A stretch of DNA of 64,000 bases, from contig NC_045145.1 of assembly GCF_008831285.2 (NCBI RefSeq), positions 15,932,802 through 15,996,801 on the forward strand, given 5' to 3'. A program made the position numbers and the translations under genes. Positions 28,892-41,849 of the stretch are shown in pieces. How positions within the stretch are numbered: position 1 is the stretch's first letter; every line of letters begins with the position of its first letter. The notes under the pieces were generated by a model, which was given only the letters and a program-made list of their open reading frames with translations, did no database searches and had not been told where the DNA came from. Source of the DNA: Nymphaea colorata. Lineage: Eukaryota > Streptophyta > Magnoliopsida > Nymphaeales > Nymphaeaceae.

Positions 28892-31422
28892 ATCATTACT
28901 TGATGACATATTCTTTTGTAAGTAGACCTTCTTTTTATCAACAAGCACAAGTTGGTCCAGCCTCTCTCACCGGATTCACTTTTGGAAGGTTCACACTTTT
29001 TTCTTGAATGATCATCGCTGTATCTTTGTTCTGCCTCCGTAATTTATTCTTATAGGAAATTGCATTTTCTCCATGTTTTTTCATGCTGGATATTTTTTTG
29101 GAAGTTAATTAATTACATAAGACATTCTGTGACTACTTTGGTTTGCATTAAACTATATAGCTGTCATTTTTCTTTTTGAACAATTTGACTGAGCAGATTT
29201 GCTTCTTTATCGCTGCTTGGACGAATGTGCAATTAAAATTGAATGCTGGCACTGCAGCAGCTTGTGAAATAAGAAAAGTGAAGCATAAGACCCCCTTGTA
29301 GATCTCATATTTGTAGTTCATTGTAGCTTAAGTCATTGCTCATCTGGGTTATATCTTTCTGGGAAATGGGATTATCTTCAGAGGAGATTATGTTGTGGAG
29401 GGGTTTTTATGACATAGTTGTCACACAACATGGGGTGTAAAACCAAAGCTAGTGCTTTACTGTAGTTCCTTCCTCTTTGAGTAGATTAAGTCAATCTCAA
29501 CGGCATTGGTGGTGACCCTTTTTCCTCAGTTGTGTTCTATGTATTATTAACATGTTGATGGTGGGATATTTACTGCTATTAAGTCCATCAATGCATAAGT
29601 TACTACTTTGCAGGGTTATTTTATTCCCAGAGGTTGCATGGATACTTGGGAAAAACTGCAAATGTTTGACCATTTTATCTGTGACATGAACATGTAGAAG
29701 TGCATCAGTTCTCCATATGGATTTTATACAACTGTGGAGAGCTGTTTTTAGATTAACGTTTTGAAATTTTGGATATCATTTTTCATGTCATGAATCGTGC
29801 TACATTTTGATACTTTCTCAAATTTATAGCTCCTAAAGATATCCATTTATAATATTAGGAAAGAGAAGCATAAGGAAAACAGGACACCTCTGATTTTGGA
29901 AAAAAAAAAAGGATAAGGTTATATTTTCTTAATATAGGTTCTTTTGTTCAGGACTTTTTTCTCTGTTTTGGCGTTATGTTTAGCATAGTGGTAAAATATC
30001 TCTATGTAAATACCAATTGAGAACATCCGTTCTAGAGGCGCGTAAATGCCCTCAGAAGATGATTCTTGTCTTCTAGTTGTTTGATGATAATGGTTGATTT
30101 TGAAGTGGTAGTCTTCAATCAAATCATCGATTGGACTTTTGAATAATTAGGAATCCATAAATTTAGAACAGGTTCTGTTGAAGCTTGTTACTGTTGTGCA
30201 ACACTGAATATCCCTTACGATCATGAAGGATCTGCATGACAAGAGTGTATCTTGAATTGTATTTGGTACACAAGCTCCATCAATTTAGGTGATCTTGCAA
30301 GACCTTGGCAAAAGTTGTTGTCGCGAAAGATGCTATGGTAACTAAAAGCTACATGTTTATAGTTCTTGACCTATGTCAAGTGTGGCAGATCTAGCTTCAG
30401 GTGTACAGCAAACAAGGACCCAAGATTCGGTGCCTTTTAACTCGCAGTTGTGCAAGATGCTAAGATTGAACCACTCTGTAAGTAGCGATTCTTGGGTAGT
30501 GTTAGAATTCCCGAGCTTGGCTAAAGGAATCATTTGATTGATTGACTGATTAACGTTAATCTTTGTTACGATAGATTGAAGGAACAATAGCTGCAATAAT
30601 GTTCTCACTGCTGGCTTTACTGGTGCCACCGAAAGTGATAATTCAGTTTTGTATGAAAGTGGAGGAGACGATGAGTCCTGTGATCTCAGTGGGCTAACTT
30701 AGTGTGTTCAAATTGATAGAAAAGTTTATGATTTAATGTGATAATCATTAGCAAGATTTGGTATTTTTTTTGCAGTTAAACGACGTAGTTGGGGGAGGGA
30801 GTTCGTCCGTGGAGCTTTGATTTTTAAAATTTGCTTCTTTAGTAAAAATTTGCTTCTTTAGTAAAAACCCAAACCGGAAAAGACTATCGATGGATTAGAG
30901 AGAGAGAGAGCATGGTGGTACGTCTTTCATTTTCATAAAAGAAAAACTAAATTTGGTCCTATGTGAATAGGTTTTATTTATTATTTTCACGTTTGATGTT
31001 GAGAGTGACATGATTCGTTGAACCTTTTTGAAGCACCTGTGTCTCTGAGCTTTAAACTTTTTATGATCAAAATTTATCGGTAGAAGCACTGAACATTACA
31101 TGTCCCAAGTTCTTTTTTATGCCTTTGTGTGCTTCAAACCAAATGACAATGTTTTTACCTATGTAATGGTTAAACATAATTTCCTTGCTACATGTCATGC
31201 TTTCAGCTTTGCTTTTTCGAAAATAAAAATGATGATGTTTGTCCCGTCGATTTTTTCTATGCTGTTGCCTTTTTCAAAACATGGAATGTGCTAGAAAAGT
31301 CTTTCTTCGTTCAATAAATTATATCAATCACATCGTTCAAATTATTTTGGTCATTTGACCACTTGCTTAAATTGTTTTAAAGAAGAGAATTTAGGAGGCT
31401 ATATATATATATATAAGAATCA

Positions 31423-31570
31423 GACCCTTGGGTGCTAGATCCGTGAAGAATTATTTTGGCCATTGATTTTGTGTACACGAATGGAAAGGAGAAAAATATG
31501 AATTAATATTGAATGATTAAAATGCCCCACACCCAAGATAATTTCGAATGGATCTAGTACTTAAGGGGTC
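31423..31570. mobile_element. Hairpin MITE A
   Basis: The left end GACCCTTGGGTGCTAGATCC pairs with the reverse complement of the right end (GACCCCTTAAGTACTAGATCC); pairing continues inward over AATTATTTTGG versus AATTATCTTGG. There is no coding capacity. The right end overlaps the start of the next element. Confidence 0.7.
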
Positions 31571-31715
31571 ATCTGGGTAATGTAATGGTAACATACCATT
31601 TCATGAACTGTCCAACAATTAGGGTAGGCTCTTGTATGGTGTTTTATGAACCTGCTCAATTTTTGGGACAGGTTTATAAAACGGTATGTTACTGTTCTAT
31701 TAGCCAAATAGCTCA
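31565..31715. mobile_element. Hairpin MITE B, Tourist/PIF-Harbinger-like
   Basis: Inverted ends match over more than 50 bp: GTAATGTAATGGTAACATACC on the left corresponds to TAATAGAACAGTAACATACC read from the right on the opposite strand, then ATGAACTGTCC versus ATAAACCTGTCCC. A TAA triplet flanks both sides (31562-31564 and 31716-31718), the target-site size of Tourist-type elements. The whole 151 bp folds into one hairpin. The left boundary is uncertain because it overlaps MITE A. Confidence 0.65.
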
Positions 31716-32623
31716 TAAGGGTATAGTATATATATGTGTATGAACTGGATCCTTATGTATTGACAGAAAGGATTCCTAACAATGCGATGCTGAGCCAAGG
31801 TAAACAACTCTTTTATTTATTGATACTCAATGGGGTGAATTTTTCATCTCAAATGAAGTGTGAAGGGACTTACGATTCTCTTCTATTAATCATTTCTTAA
31901 AAAAAGAAATTGAGGCTGAAAAGGAGAGAATATTTTAGATTTTTCACCATTTGTATGTTCGTTTTTCTATATGTTAGTAATAACCTTTAGTACTTTTTGG
32001 GAATATTATTTAAGCAATCAAACATGTTTTTACCACTGAACGTTGAATATTTAACAAGGATTGTAGATTGAATTAGAGATCAGAAGATTGAACTACTTGT
32101 GCATGTGATGGTAGATTTTGGCTGCCAGTGATCATGGTAATGATTGTATCCTTCTCTCGTTAAATGTAATAGAATACGGGGATGTGATGATAGACTAGAA
32201 AGTAAGGTTGTCATGATTGTGAAAAGAATATGTATACTGCATGCATCTTAGTCCTGACTCCTTTTGTCTAGGACTTTCGTTAAATTTCAAGAAAGGGCGT
32301 GTAGGTTATGTTCTTTGGTAAACTTAAGCTGATGAGTTTGTTCTCTAATGCTGGCGTAATATAAAGCATACTTTCGATCAAATTAAATGAAAAGTTTTGT
32401 GCAAGTTAAATTATTGACTTTGGCCTTCTAAAAAATAAAACAAGTGTCAATTGATTTATAAAGCTTTTTGTTTACACGGAAGATGGTAAACAGTTGTCGG
32501 TAGTTTCGATAAAAACAACTACCTTTCTTTTTCCTGGAATGTAGCCAAAAAGAGTTGTATAAATAAAGAAATTGATAGATGCGAGACATTTATGTGATAG
32601 ACCGGTGATGAATCATGGCGACT

Positions 32624-32624
<1 letters not shown>

Positions 32625-32661
<37 letters not shown>
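32625..32661. repeat. 37 bp poly-T tract
   Basis: Uninterrupted T run. Flanking sequence at about 32560-32760 and 32800-32980 shows a weak direct repeat (AGATGCGAGACATTTATGTG versus AGGTGCGAGGCCCTTAGGTT, then GAAGAAGAA with T-rich tails), consistent with an old duplication or a reverse-oriented retroposed sequence. Confidence 0.6.
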
Positions 32662-32666
<5 letters not shown>

Positions 32667-33625
32667 TGGTAATTGAGAGAAAAAAGAAGAAGAAATAGTG
32701 TATTTTAAGCCACTGAAAAGTAATTGCCGATTTTTTTCTCTTTGGTTTCTTTTTCAACAGTCCATCTTAAAAAGGTTCATTGCAGAAGAGTCTTGTACTT
32801 ACCAATTTTTATACATGAGAAACTAGTAGGTGCGAGGCCCTTAGGTTATAGAGTCAGAAGGAATCATTGTGATAGTTTATTTTTTCAAAATGTTTGGTTA
32901 AAAAGAAGAACAAGGAGATAAGGTATTTTAGTCAATTAGTAATAATTACCAACTTTTTTTTATCGTTGCCTTTTTCTCAATTATCTATCTGGCGAAGATC
33001 ACAATGAATTCTTATGGGACTCCCATGTGCAGTCTCTTCCTCGAACCTGCTCCCTCCCTTTACCTCTCCTTCTCCTTGTCGTACGCAGGCTTATGTACGT
33101 GTAAATAACCAAATTAAAATATCTGAAATCCAATCTTGGTAAAGGGAAGGGATTCTTTTTCTTTTTCCCATATACAAAATGAGGTCGAACCGGCTGGGTT
33201 GTGTGGTGAGTCGGTGGAGCCTGAAAACCGGCGTTTTCGGTTCTTCTGGGTCGGTTCATCATTTTCTCTTGGTCGTTGATATATTATTCCTTGATTGTTG
33301 AGAATCTAAACTCAAAATGCTGCAAACGCTGAAAGGCCAAACGTGGATGGTTTTCTCATAGCCGATTCGCTATACATTGCTGCAAACGGTGGATGTGTGT
33401 TGTGCTTAGTTGATGGATTTACTGTGTTCCCCACCTTCTGAAGAAACCTTCTACGCTAGAGTGGGGTACCCAACTAACTATTAAGTTGAGACCTAACAGT
33501 GTGACTGAAAAGATGATAATCTTGATCTGGTAGCGGTGTTGTCAGTATCTAGAAGCCTTAGCGCGACGTCTTTTCATCTGAAACACGTCGGCCAAATTGG
33601 ATACCTAAACCGACCTTATGCTAGC

Positions 33626-34025
33626 TAGGGATGTCAACGGATTGGATTCGGATCAGATACATCTTCAACAATATCCGTTTTTTTGGATATTCATATATTC
33701 GAATTCGAATAAAGCAAAGAGTCATATCCGAATCCGATTTTACAATCTGAATCCGATTTTTATATTTATATCCGAATCCGAATTTTGAACCGGATTTTGC
33801 CATTTTTCAAGTATTAGATAGAGGATATTTGTCTAAAACTGAATCCAATCCGAATCTGAATCCGATCCGACATTCATGTATATCCGAATCCGAGATCGGA
33901 TGTCATTTATTAAATCCGAATCCGATCTGATTTATTAATCGGATATTAAATTTTTATTTATATCTGATTTTTTCGGATTGGATCGGTTGTATATCCGATT
34001 TAAATCGGATATATTGACATCCTTA
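33626..34025. mobile_element. hAT-like non-autonomous transposon, 400 bp
   Basis: Ends are TAGGGATGTCAA (left) and TTGACATCCTTA (right), inverse repeats with one mismatch in 12. They are flanked by 8 bp direct repeats ATGCTAGC (33618-33625) and ATGCCAGC (34026-34033), one mismatch, the target-site size of the hAT superfamily. The body is a dense array of degenerate ATCCGAATCCGA words in both orientations. No transposase is encoded. Confidence 0.85.
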
Positions 34026-36221
34026 ATGCCAGCTGACATTAGGATGCGTGTCTACTGATATTGAACTTGGAATGATTAAATCCAATACCTAAGCGAGCGA
34101 TTGCAGCTCTTTTGAGCACGACCATCTCTTCCGTGTCCATTCAATGCTTTGAGTTGGGCGCTCGTAGGAACGATTTTGTCGGCAGACACATTAACGTTCA
34201 TGGTAGCATTTTAATATGAAGGAAGCTTAAACGATTAAATTATCCAGATTCATACAGTCAGCATTGGTTTAAGAAATCTTGCATAATGTGAATTTAATGT
34301 ACGCAATGAGGTAAACATTGGGCGCAGACTGAAACCTTATTCCTTTCCTGGATGCTTATATATAAAACCTTGTTCTTTTCCTGGATTCTTATATTCATAT
34401 ATGTATAATATCCTGAGTCTTCATAATTCATAAAGAATTACTTCATAGCCTGCCTTTCTTTATTTCCCTTCACATTTAATGAAGTAGAGGCTCATAAATT
34501 AAGAAGTCAGGGTTGTTAAAGGTGTGCTGGTAGAGAGAGATTTTCTAGCTGGGTTGGATTATGAGCTCATAAATGAAATGGACAAAGATGGATAGTCTTG
34601 TTCCATGGACTTTTGTATTCAAAATCTGTAGCATGTCTGATTTTGTTCCCTGTGTAAAGTCGAACCGCACTCGATTGCGTGTTGGGTGACAGAAGCAAAA
34701 TATTAAAAATTAGAGCACGAGAGTAGTTGGGACGTGGCGGAAGATAAGTAAATATTTCTTGTAATGATATTGATGGCTAACCGTTATTGTCAAGACTACA
34801 TTATAGCAAAAAAACCTTTTGCTATTTTATATCTATAATCTACGTATGAACAGGAGAGAAAAAGCGACAACAAGAGAAGACACACAAAATGATTCAATAA
34901 GTCCTTTTTTAATTGATAGTGTAAGAGTTGACCGCTGCATCCTGTTTTTTTCTTTCTTTGTTTCTTTTTTAATGCAAAGAAATATACTCATAAACCAACT
35001 TTTTTTGGGCATTTTCAAGCCATTGAAATTTTGAGTTGTTTGAGAGTGGTAAAAATTCAGGTTCTCATGATTGAAGGGTTTTATCATTATTAAATCAAGT
35101 TTGTAGGTGATCTACATTGTCAGGTTTGAATAAAGGCCCAACCAATAGAACTTGTAGTAGGAATCTCAGTGTTCATTTTTAAAAGTCTGGGACTACAATG
35201 AATATCTCAAACCCCAGTTGGATCCAACCTTAATTAGATTCAAAAACCTAAAGCATGAAATGGGGATTTTGGAAATACTACAATGGTTGAACTTTTGGTG
35301 AAGTCATCTTTTTGGAGGGTGTTTGAGACATTAAGGTGAATTTTCACTTTGTCTAAGGCGCAGGTCCAACGTATCTCACCTTTTCTATCTTATCCTCTCT
35401 AAAGTGAGATAGAGAAAGTGAAACACAGACAAAGAAATTATGGAAACAAAATGTCCTTGATATTTAGTTCTGTCAAACATGTTTCAGGCTACGAACGCTG
35501 GACGGACCGACGATGATGCCTCAAACGGATATCGGGAGAGCGTCATCATAGAACTTTTTGTAGGAGCAGGATAAGAATCGTATCTGTTGGAAAAGTTTTG
35601 TCGAGGGGGAGGAGAGAATTCGATTCCCGAGGAACAAAAGGGAAAAAGAGGAGGAAAAGTGGGATGGAGATATTTTTCCCACGTCTTCCCACCACCATTT
35701 CCGGCGAGGCAACACGTGAGAATGTTCCGTTTCAGTCTCCCTTTTCTTTCTCCAACCTTTTCCTCCGTTTTCTATTTGTCCACCATCACCAACCTTGGTT
35801 ACCGGCTAAGGTTGTGTTTGATAGTTATTTCAGAAGATTTTCAGTTAGGATTTCAGTAAAAACCATGAATTTAAAGTCCGATCAGGAAATCCGATCCAAG
35901 TAGTGAGTATGCTCGAGTCGGGTGCGGGTGCAGGTGTGGGTTCGACGACTCGAAGGCTAAGATGACTTTGACCACCTTGACCGACCGAAACACAAAGCAG
36001 TCGTTGACCAACTAAAGATCTCATCACATTCAGATCAGACGCAAGTGGATTTTTTTTTTTTTTCCTTTCCACTGACTGACCATGGTTGAGTTGCGTCGGC
36101 TAACCAGGGTAACTTGGCATCACCACAAAAGGATATTAGAAAAGAAAAATCGTGGAGGTGGCTTTGATGAAAAAGAGTCAAGTGAACGCTAACAAATCCG
36201 TCTGACCGCAATATTTGTTCG

Positions 36222-36265
36222 GGCAGGGGAGAGGCCAACGGCAGGGGAGAGGCCAACGGCAGGGA
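36222..36265. repeat. Short tandem repeat, 18 bp unit
   Basis: GGCAGGGGAGAGGCCAAC occurs at 36222 and 36240, followed by a partial third copy. It lies about 100 bp before the likely leader of the acidic-protein gene. Confidence 0.8.
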
Positions 36266-36884
36266 CGCTGCCCGGACTGCCCGGTGATCCTCTAAACCGG
36301 TTCTCCTGAGCCTGGGCGTGGGAAAAAAAAAAAGGGAAAAATTGTTCTCTCTTCTCGCGGTGAAGGGCCCTCGAGATGGACGGCTGAGGATGCTCCCGAG
36401 CGCTCTACTCTGTGGCGCTGTCTCAGTGGCGGGGAGGAGCCAGATCTTCTAGGGTTCCAGCGGGATTTCGGCTCTCAGGTACCTTCCTTCTCCCTTTTCC
36501 CTCCTGCGACCCCTTGCAGTTTTCACGTCGAAACCTTTCGTTTCTATCCGTTTCCCTCGTTCCCGTGCCTAGTTTCTCTCGAAGTTTCTGCTTTCAGGGT
36601 GAGTTCCTGCCACTTCCGGGTGAGAAATGACTTCCCTCGCTCTCGGAATCGCCGGAATTCTGGTCCGGAGCCGGTGGAAAGCCAGATCGGCAAAGGCTTC
36701 ACGGGATTTCTCTCGTTTGCCACACGTCGGCTCTCCAAGTCCGACTTTGCGAACGAGATCCGTGAAAGCTTGTCCTCTCTCTCTCTCTCTTTTTCACTCC
36801 ATGTCATGGACGTAATGATCTAACAGCTGCGGTTTTGTTTATTTTCCTAGCAAAGGCCATTGGTCTCAGATCTACGCCGTGAAG

Positions 36885-39800
36885 ATGGCGTTGGCTCCGG
36901 TAGAAGCCCGGTTGAGTACCGTCCCGGTGCTAGTTGAGCTCTGCGTAGGCAAGGCGTTGGAAACGCTCGCGGTCGTTAACCTCCTGAGCTTGAAGGCGAC
37001 TCTCATCCAAGTAAAGCTCTTTTCCCTCCCTCTCCCCTCCGTTCTTTGTTTTTGTCCTTCTTCTTCTTCTTCCTCTTTTTTTAAGCATTCCTTTGGTTCA
37101 GTTCCCCTCGTCTGCTAGCATAACAGAAATAGTTTTCTATGGTTTTCCCTTTTTTCTATTAGATTATCTCTCTCTCTCTCGCTCGCTCGCTCGCTCGCTC
37201 GTTCACAAGGCGCGGCATATTCTTCGAGCGTGTTCCTTATGCTGCTTTCAATTTTTGATTAATTTTATTCTCGAGAAAAGTTATTTCCTTTTTCGAAATT
37301 TCAGTCACAGATTTTGTTTTTGTCTAAAATCTTATACCGTCTACGGTTGCTGCTTTTCCTACCGGCAACGAGTCTCCACACGATCCCAACGGTTTTTGTT
37401 TTCTCTCTTCCAATTTTTACTTGAGAAAAGGAAGGGGAAACAGTTTTCCCATTTCTCCATTCTTTTGCTTTCTTCTTACCTCTTGGCATGTCCTCCCAGC
37501 GCCCTGGCTCACTCCCGAGAGGGCGTTGACACCGAGAGAGTGTGGTGAAGAAGATTGGATGCTCCCACGGGAGGCAGGTCCGAGGGAGGAGATGTTTTCT
37601 GGGCATATAATGGCTGAATTGCCCGTTTGAATTCGACGTTTGCAACGGATAGGCAACCTAGATGTTTCTGAACTTGGGGGCAAAATTGTCTGTCAGTTCT
37701 ACAGTAAAAGCGACTCGCCCCGCAAGAATATCCTTGCATTGCTTCGCTTTTTATGTGGGCCCGGCCTTGCTGCCCATTCGATCTCCCACCGTCAGTTAAC
37801 TAAATCTGAGAGGTGAAATTTAAGGCACTTTGGGGCCCATTTTTTGGTTATTGTATACCTAATAATTGGAGTGGGGACCATCCCCTGCGACCAACTTCTT
37901 GAAAACTTTTGGAAATGGTTCGGTTGTGGTCGCCCAGAGAACGCCTTATGCTAAGGCTATTGTGCACATAAGAGGGCGGTGACGGATTTGTGATATTTTG
38001 GTAGTCCTTATCGATATTTTTGGATGTCACGGGAGTTTTATGAAAACCTTTCTACCGTAGGACCAATGTCATTTCAAAACAAGTCTAATATCACAAAAAT
38101 ACAGCCATATGCTGAACATTTTTATGGTACTTTTGTTTTGGCTTATCTCTTGTGAGAGCTTTCCCTGATAGTGTTGAGCCCGAGGGTTCTTTTGGCCGAG
38201 GCAAGATTTTTTTTTAGAGGGTCAGATTCAATTTTTGATTTTTAAAATATTAAGCAGTACACCTTTATTTTTTCAGAACTTGAAAGAGGAGAGCGGCCTC
38301 TGGTCACAATGTAAATATATATCACCTGTTTTAGGATGTCAACTACTCAGGAACTGTTTGGGCAGTTCTCGTATCTTCTTTGCGTGCATGTCTAGGCTAG
38401 GTTTTTGCATTCATAATATCTAAATTTTATGTGTTATGATGTTTGTCCACGAGTTCCGTCGGAGAAATTAGAATATTTCCAGATTTAGTATTTCTCTTGC
38501 CGAAATTTTTCTCTTCGCGCTTCAACGTGGTAAGGGCCAGCTCTGGTCATTCTCAAATTCATTAACGCTATACCCTTTTTGGGCTTTTATTTGTAGATTT
38601 TAAGCGGTTTTTGGTTTTTTGTCTAGGTTTCCTTTTCTTTTTTAAATGTAAAAGTCAACTGCGTCGACAAATTCTTGATAAATAGATAATCTAAATATTC
38701 CACTAGCAGCAAGGAAAGATTTAAAAGCAGTGGTGGAGATTGTGTGGCGGGAAGACGAAAAGACCCACGGGAAAGAGCGTTGTCGCAGCGAACTTATTAT
38801 CAGGCATAGGATTAGGCCCGTTAAGATTTGTTTATGCGGGACCAATTGATATTCGAGTCAGAAGGTGCCGGGCCCTCAATCAGTGCGTAATAGGTCTGCT
38901 TGCAGGTATCAGGCGGTAACCCGTTGGATACCTGGCCTGATGCCCCATAAAAAATGATTTGAGACGGAGAAAAAGATCTGCAAAGAATATTTTGCTTAAA
39001 AAAATTTTCTTTCGTTGGACAAGGAAAAAAATTCTTTTATTTGTACGAGAAGAAAAGGGATAAGACAGGAATTTTTTCTGAGAAAAACAAGGTAAAAAGA
39101 TAGAAAATTTAAGTGTTGTGAAGAGGAAATACTTCTTTAAATACTTCATTTGGCAGGGAGGTTCCTCGTGTTGCACGTAATTTATTTTAAAGTACTTCAA
39201 TTACTTTTCTACTTTTAATTAATTTATATATTACCAATTGGCCGATTCGCTGAATTGGCAGCCTGGCTGACTCAATTACGATTTCCGATTCTACGACACT
39301 GCTAAATTCTGCTAAAAAAATCATTCATTTTCGAAATCTGGAAGATTTCTTCTGGCAAAAGTTTTCTAGCTTTCAGAAAATTTTTGTCTCAAAAAAACTT
39401 CTCGTTTGGTATGACGGAAATTTTTACTTCTCTATGCGTCCTTCACTGCTTGTTTCCTTTTATTTTCGGAAACGGCGCTACCGGTGCCGAAGGTTAGGCC
39501 TCCAACCTTCATCTTTTTTATTATTTTCGTAAAGTACAGCATGTACAACTTGTATAGAATTTTGCGCAAGTCGATTAAGTGATAAGTGATAACCAACGCT
39601 TGCTTCGCCTGAAACGACATGATTAAGCACGGATTGGGTGTGCTGTTCATGGACTAGTATTGGTTTATTTCCACTGAGAAATCAAATTGACTAATCTTAT
39701 GAGAAGTATGAAGATGGACGTTTTTCCACGCTAAATAGACAGGACTTCGTCTTTGAGGACATTTTTTTAAATTGCAAGCCCATATTACTAGCACCACTAG

Positions 39801-41160
39801 GGAGTCCTCTCTCTGTCTCCGTCTCTCTCTCTCTCCGATATCGGCTGTTTAACGTTTTTTATTTGTACCACAAATTGAGCACCAATATCAATTGTGATCT
39901 ACTGTTACTCGTTAATCTTCCTCCCCATGTGTTATTATATAATTTGAAGCATTCATTTTAATGCCGGCGAGTTATGGCCGTCACCCATAAAAATTTTGAT
40001 ATTGCGTATCAGTACCGCCTGACCTTGTCCATGCAACTCCGAGAAAACAGCATCTGCACAATCTTGTTCAATATTGTTTGAATGAAATTGGACCACATGG
40101 ATGGTCAAATCCATTTCCTACAATTAGACCTATAAATCATATATTGAAAAATACACCAGTGGATTGTTTATACTTGTGAAAATATTTCACGTAGGTCGGA
40201 ATGAGTGAATACATCTCCATAGCCTGGTTTGGTTGAGCGCTGCATAAGGGTTTCCCTGTGCAAATTTTCGTATTGAGGGTATTCGTTTCTCGCGTTCGAT
40301 GTTGGCTCACAATTTTGTTTGGATTATTCATGCTTTACATAAACACTGTCCATTTAAAAGCATACAGAAATGCGGAATTGAGGATATCTATTGACAATTA
40401 TGGACATAGGGTCGTTCATTACACTGACGAACGGCATCTGAAGCGAGCAGTGTTACGTAGAGCAGCAATGACCTGATCTTTACTCTTTTTATCTCCATTA
40501 CATGTGCCATCTTTATGAGATGATCCACGCCCTTTCTGGGTGCCTTTTGTTCTTTTACAGAAGTACCTTGAGGCTGGCTGTAACTTGGAGCTGTTATTAA
40601 TGGGCAGCCAAAGAAAACTAACAGAACTGGTATAAATCTTTTCCTAATCAAATTGTTTGAACCTTGAACTCCCCTATTTATTCGTCCCTCAACCTCTAAT
40701 AATCTAATTTTTGTAGGATCCGTCGGTGCTAATGGAGAAGCTAAACACTGATGGGCACCATGAGAGCTACCACGAAAGAAAGCCTACGGATGCAGGTGAA
40801 GCTGACGGTGATGAAGATGATGATAACGACAACGATAATGGAGACGGTGAAGGGGAAGAAGAGCTGTCATCAGAGGATGGAGGCGGCGATGAAATCAATG
40901 GTAACAAGGACGACCCTAACAATGGTCCAGATGAAACTGCTGCGGGTAGTGATGGGGAAGGAGAGGAGAACGGCGGGGAAGAAGATGGAGGCGATGAGGA
41001 CGATGAGGGTGAGGATGATGAAGGGGACGATGATGAAGAAGAAGATGAGGAAGATGGCGGCGAGGAGGAGGATGAGGTAGTTGAGGAAGACGACCAGGAG
41101 AATGACGAGGAGGACGAGGAGGAGGAAGCAATCCAGCCTCCAAAGAAAAGGAAGAAGTGA
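36885..41160 (+). CDS. Small highly acidic, probably nuclear protein
   Basis: Function unknown. Three exons join in frame: 36885-37010, 40561-40629, 40717-41160, giving 212 aa. The first 65 residues are a non-acidic region with possible helices (PVLVELCVGKALETLAVV; KYLEAGCNLELLLMGSQRKL). Then follows a tract of over 110 residues of almost only Asp, Glu, Gly and Asn, and a C-terminal basic end PPKKRKK that looks like a monopartite nuclear localisation signal. This architecture is typical of prothymosin-like or histone-binding acidic nuclear proteins; plants have a family of such D/E-rich proteins often misnamed after yeast VHS3. A non-coding first exon may end at 36478 (CTCAG|GTACC) and splice to 36851. 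Intron 1 of the coding part is 3.55 kb. Exon 3 is certain as coding; exons 1 and 2 rest on frame and splice-site fit, not on a recognised family. Confidence 0.7.
37011..40560. other. Large first coding intron of the acidic-protein gene
   Basis: 3.55 kb from GT at 37011 to AG at 40560. It holds a (CT)n(CTCG)n microsatellite (37168-37202) and otherwise AT-rich sequence without recognisable exons. Several short open frames in both directions have no family features. Confidence 0.55.
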
Positions 41161-41849
41161 GGCGTTTCCTCTTTGGATTTCCTACCAAAAACTGCAGAAA
41201 AGTTCAAGTCCATGATATTAGTTTGTTTTCTTATGTATTAGGTAAACCTCAGAACTTCCATATGCAAATCCTACGGTCCTAAATCTAACGTGCATTTACT
41301 CATGCAAACCTGACAAGCGGTCACGGGACAACCCCAATGACTTCATTTGGGCTTCATCTGAGAGAAAGGTCCATTGCTTAATCTATTCTGATGACAATTG
41401 TAGTCCATGTACTTTTCATCTTTTTATCGCGGTTCTGCAGAATGGGGAAATTCCGTTTCTTGAGCATTTCTTAGCCGGGAACTTGAGATTATGTATTACT
41501 GTCGGATTGCAAAATAAAGACTTTCGCAAAATTTTCATACTGCAAATTTGGTACTTTGTAATGTTGCAGTTTTTTGTCTAAGGACCTTTCCATTTGAGGG
41601 CCGACCTTTGGTAGCAATTTTATTCGCAAAGAATGACTGTAATCTTATCTTTGTTGTGTATGAAGGTAAAGTGTCAAACCAACTGCTTTCGACAAGAAAC
41701 CATGTTATGGTGCTGGTGGTAATTCTTGTTCTAAAAAGACTTTAAGCTGTGTTCATAATATCTCGCTCTCCATCTCAGTTTGATGCAAAGGGCATCGGCA
41801 TATTATTGCCAGTGCAAGCTGAAGGCTTTTGGTTGTCAGTAGGACGTTA

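Larger units (their letters stand above)
28892..36340. other. Long intergenic region
   Basis: About 7.4 kb with no supportable gene. It contains two abutting hairpin MITEs (31423-31715), a 37 bp T run (32625-32661) beside a decayed direct repeat, and a 400 bp hAT-like element (33626-34025). The CT/GC-rich segment from about 35500 on is not protein-coding by any family feature. Confidence 0.6.

Noticed and set aside
36599-36823. Open frames in the GC-rich leader of the acidic-protein gene
   Set aside because: Several overlapping frames are open in both directions because of GC content; none joins in frame to 36885-37010, and the stretch fits a leader intron better.
40767-41213. 148-codon Ser/Pro-rich frame on the minus strand
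   Set aside because: It is the antisense shadow of the Asp/Glu-coding exon (GAN codons read backwards as TCN/CTC).
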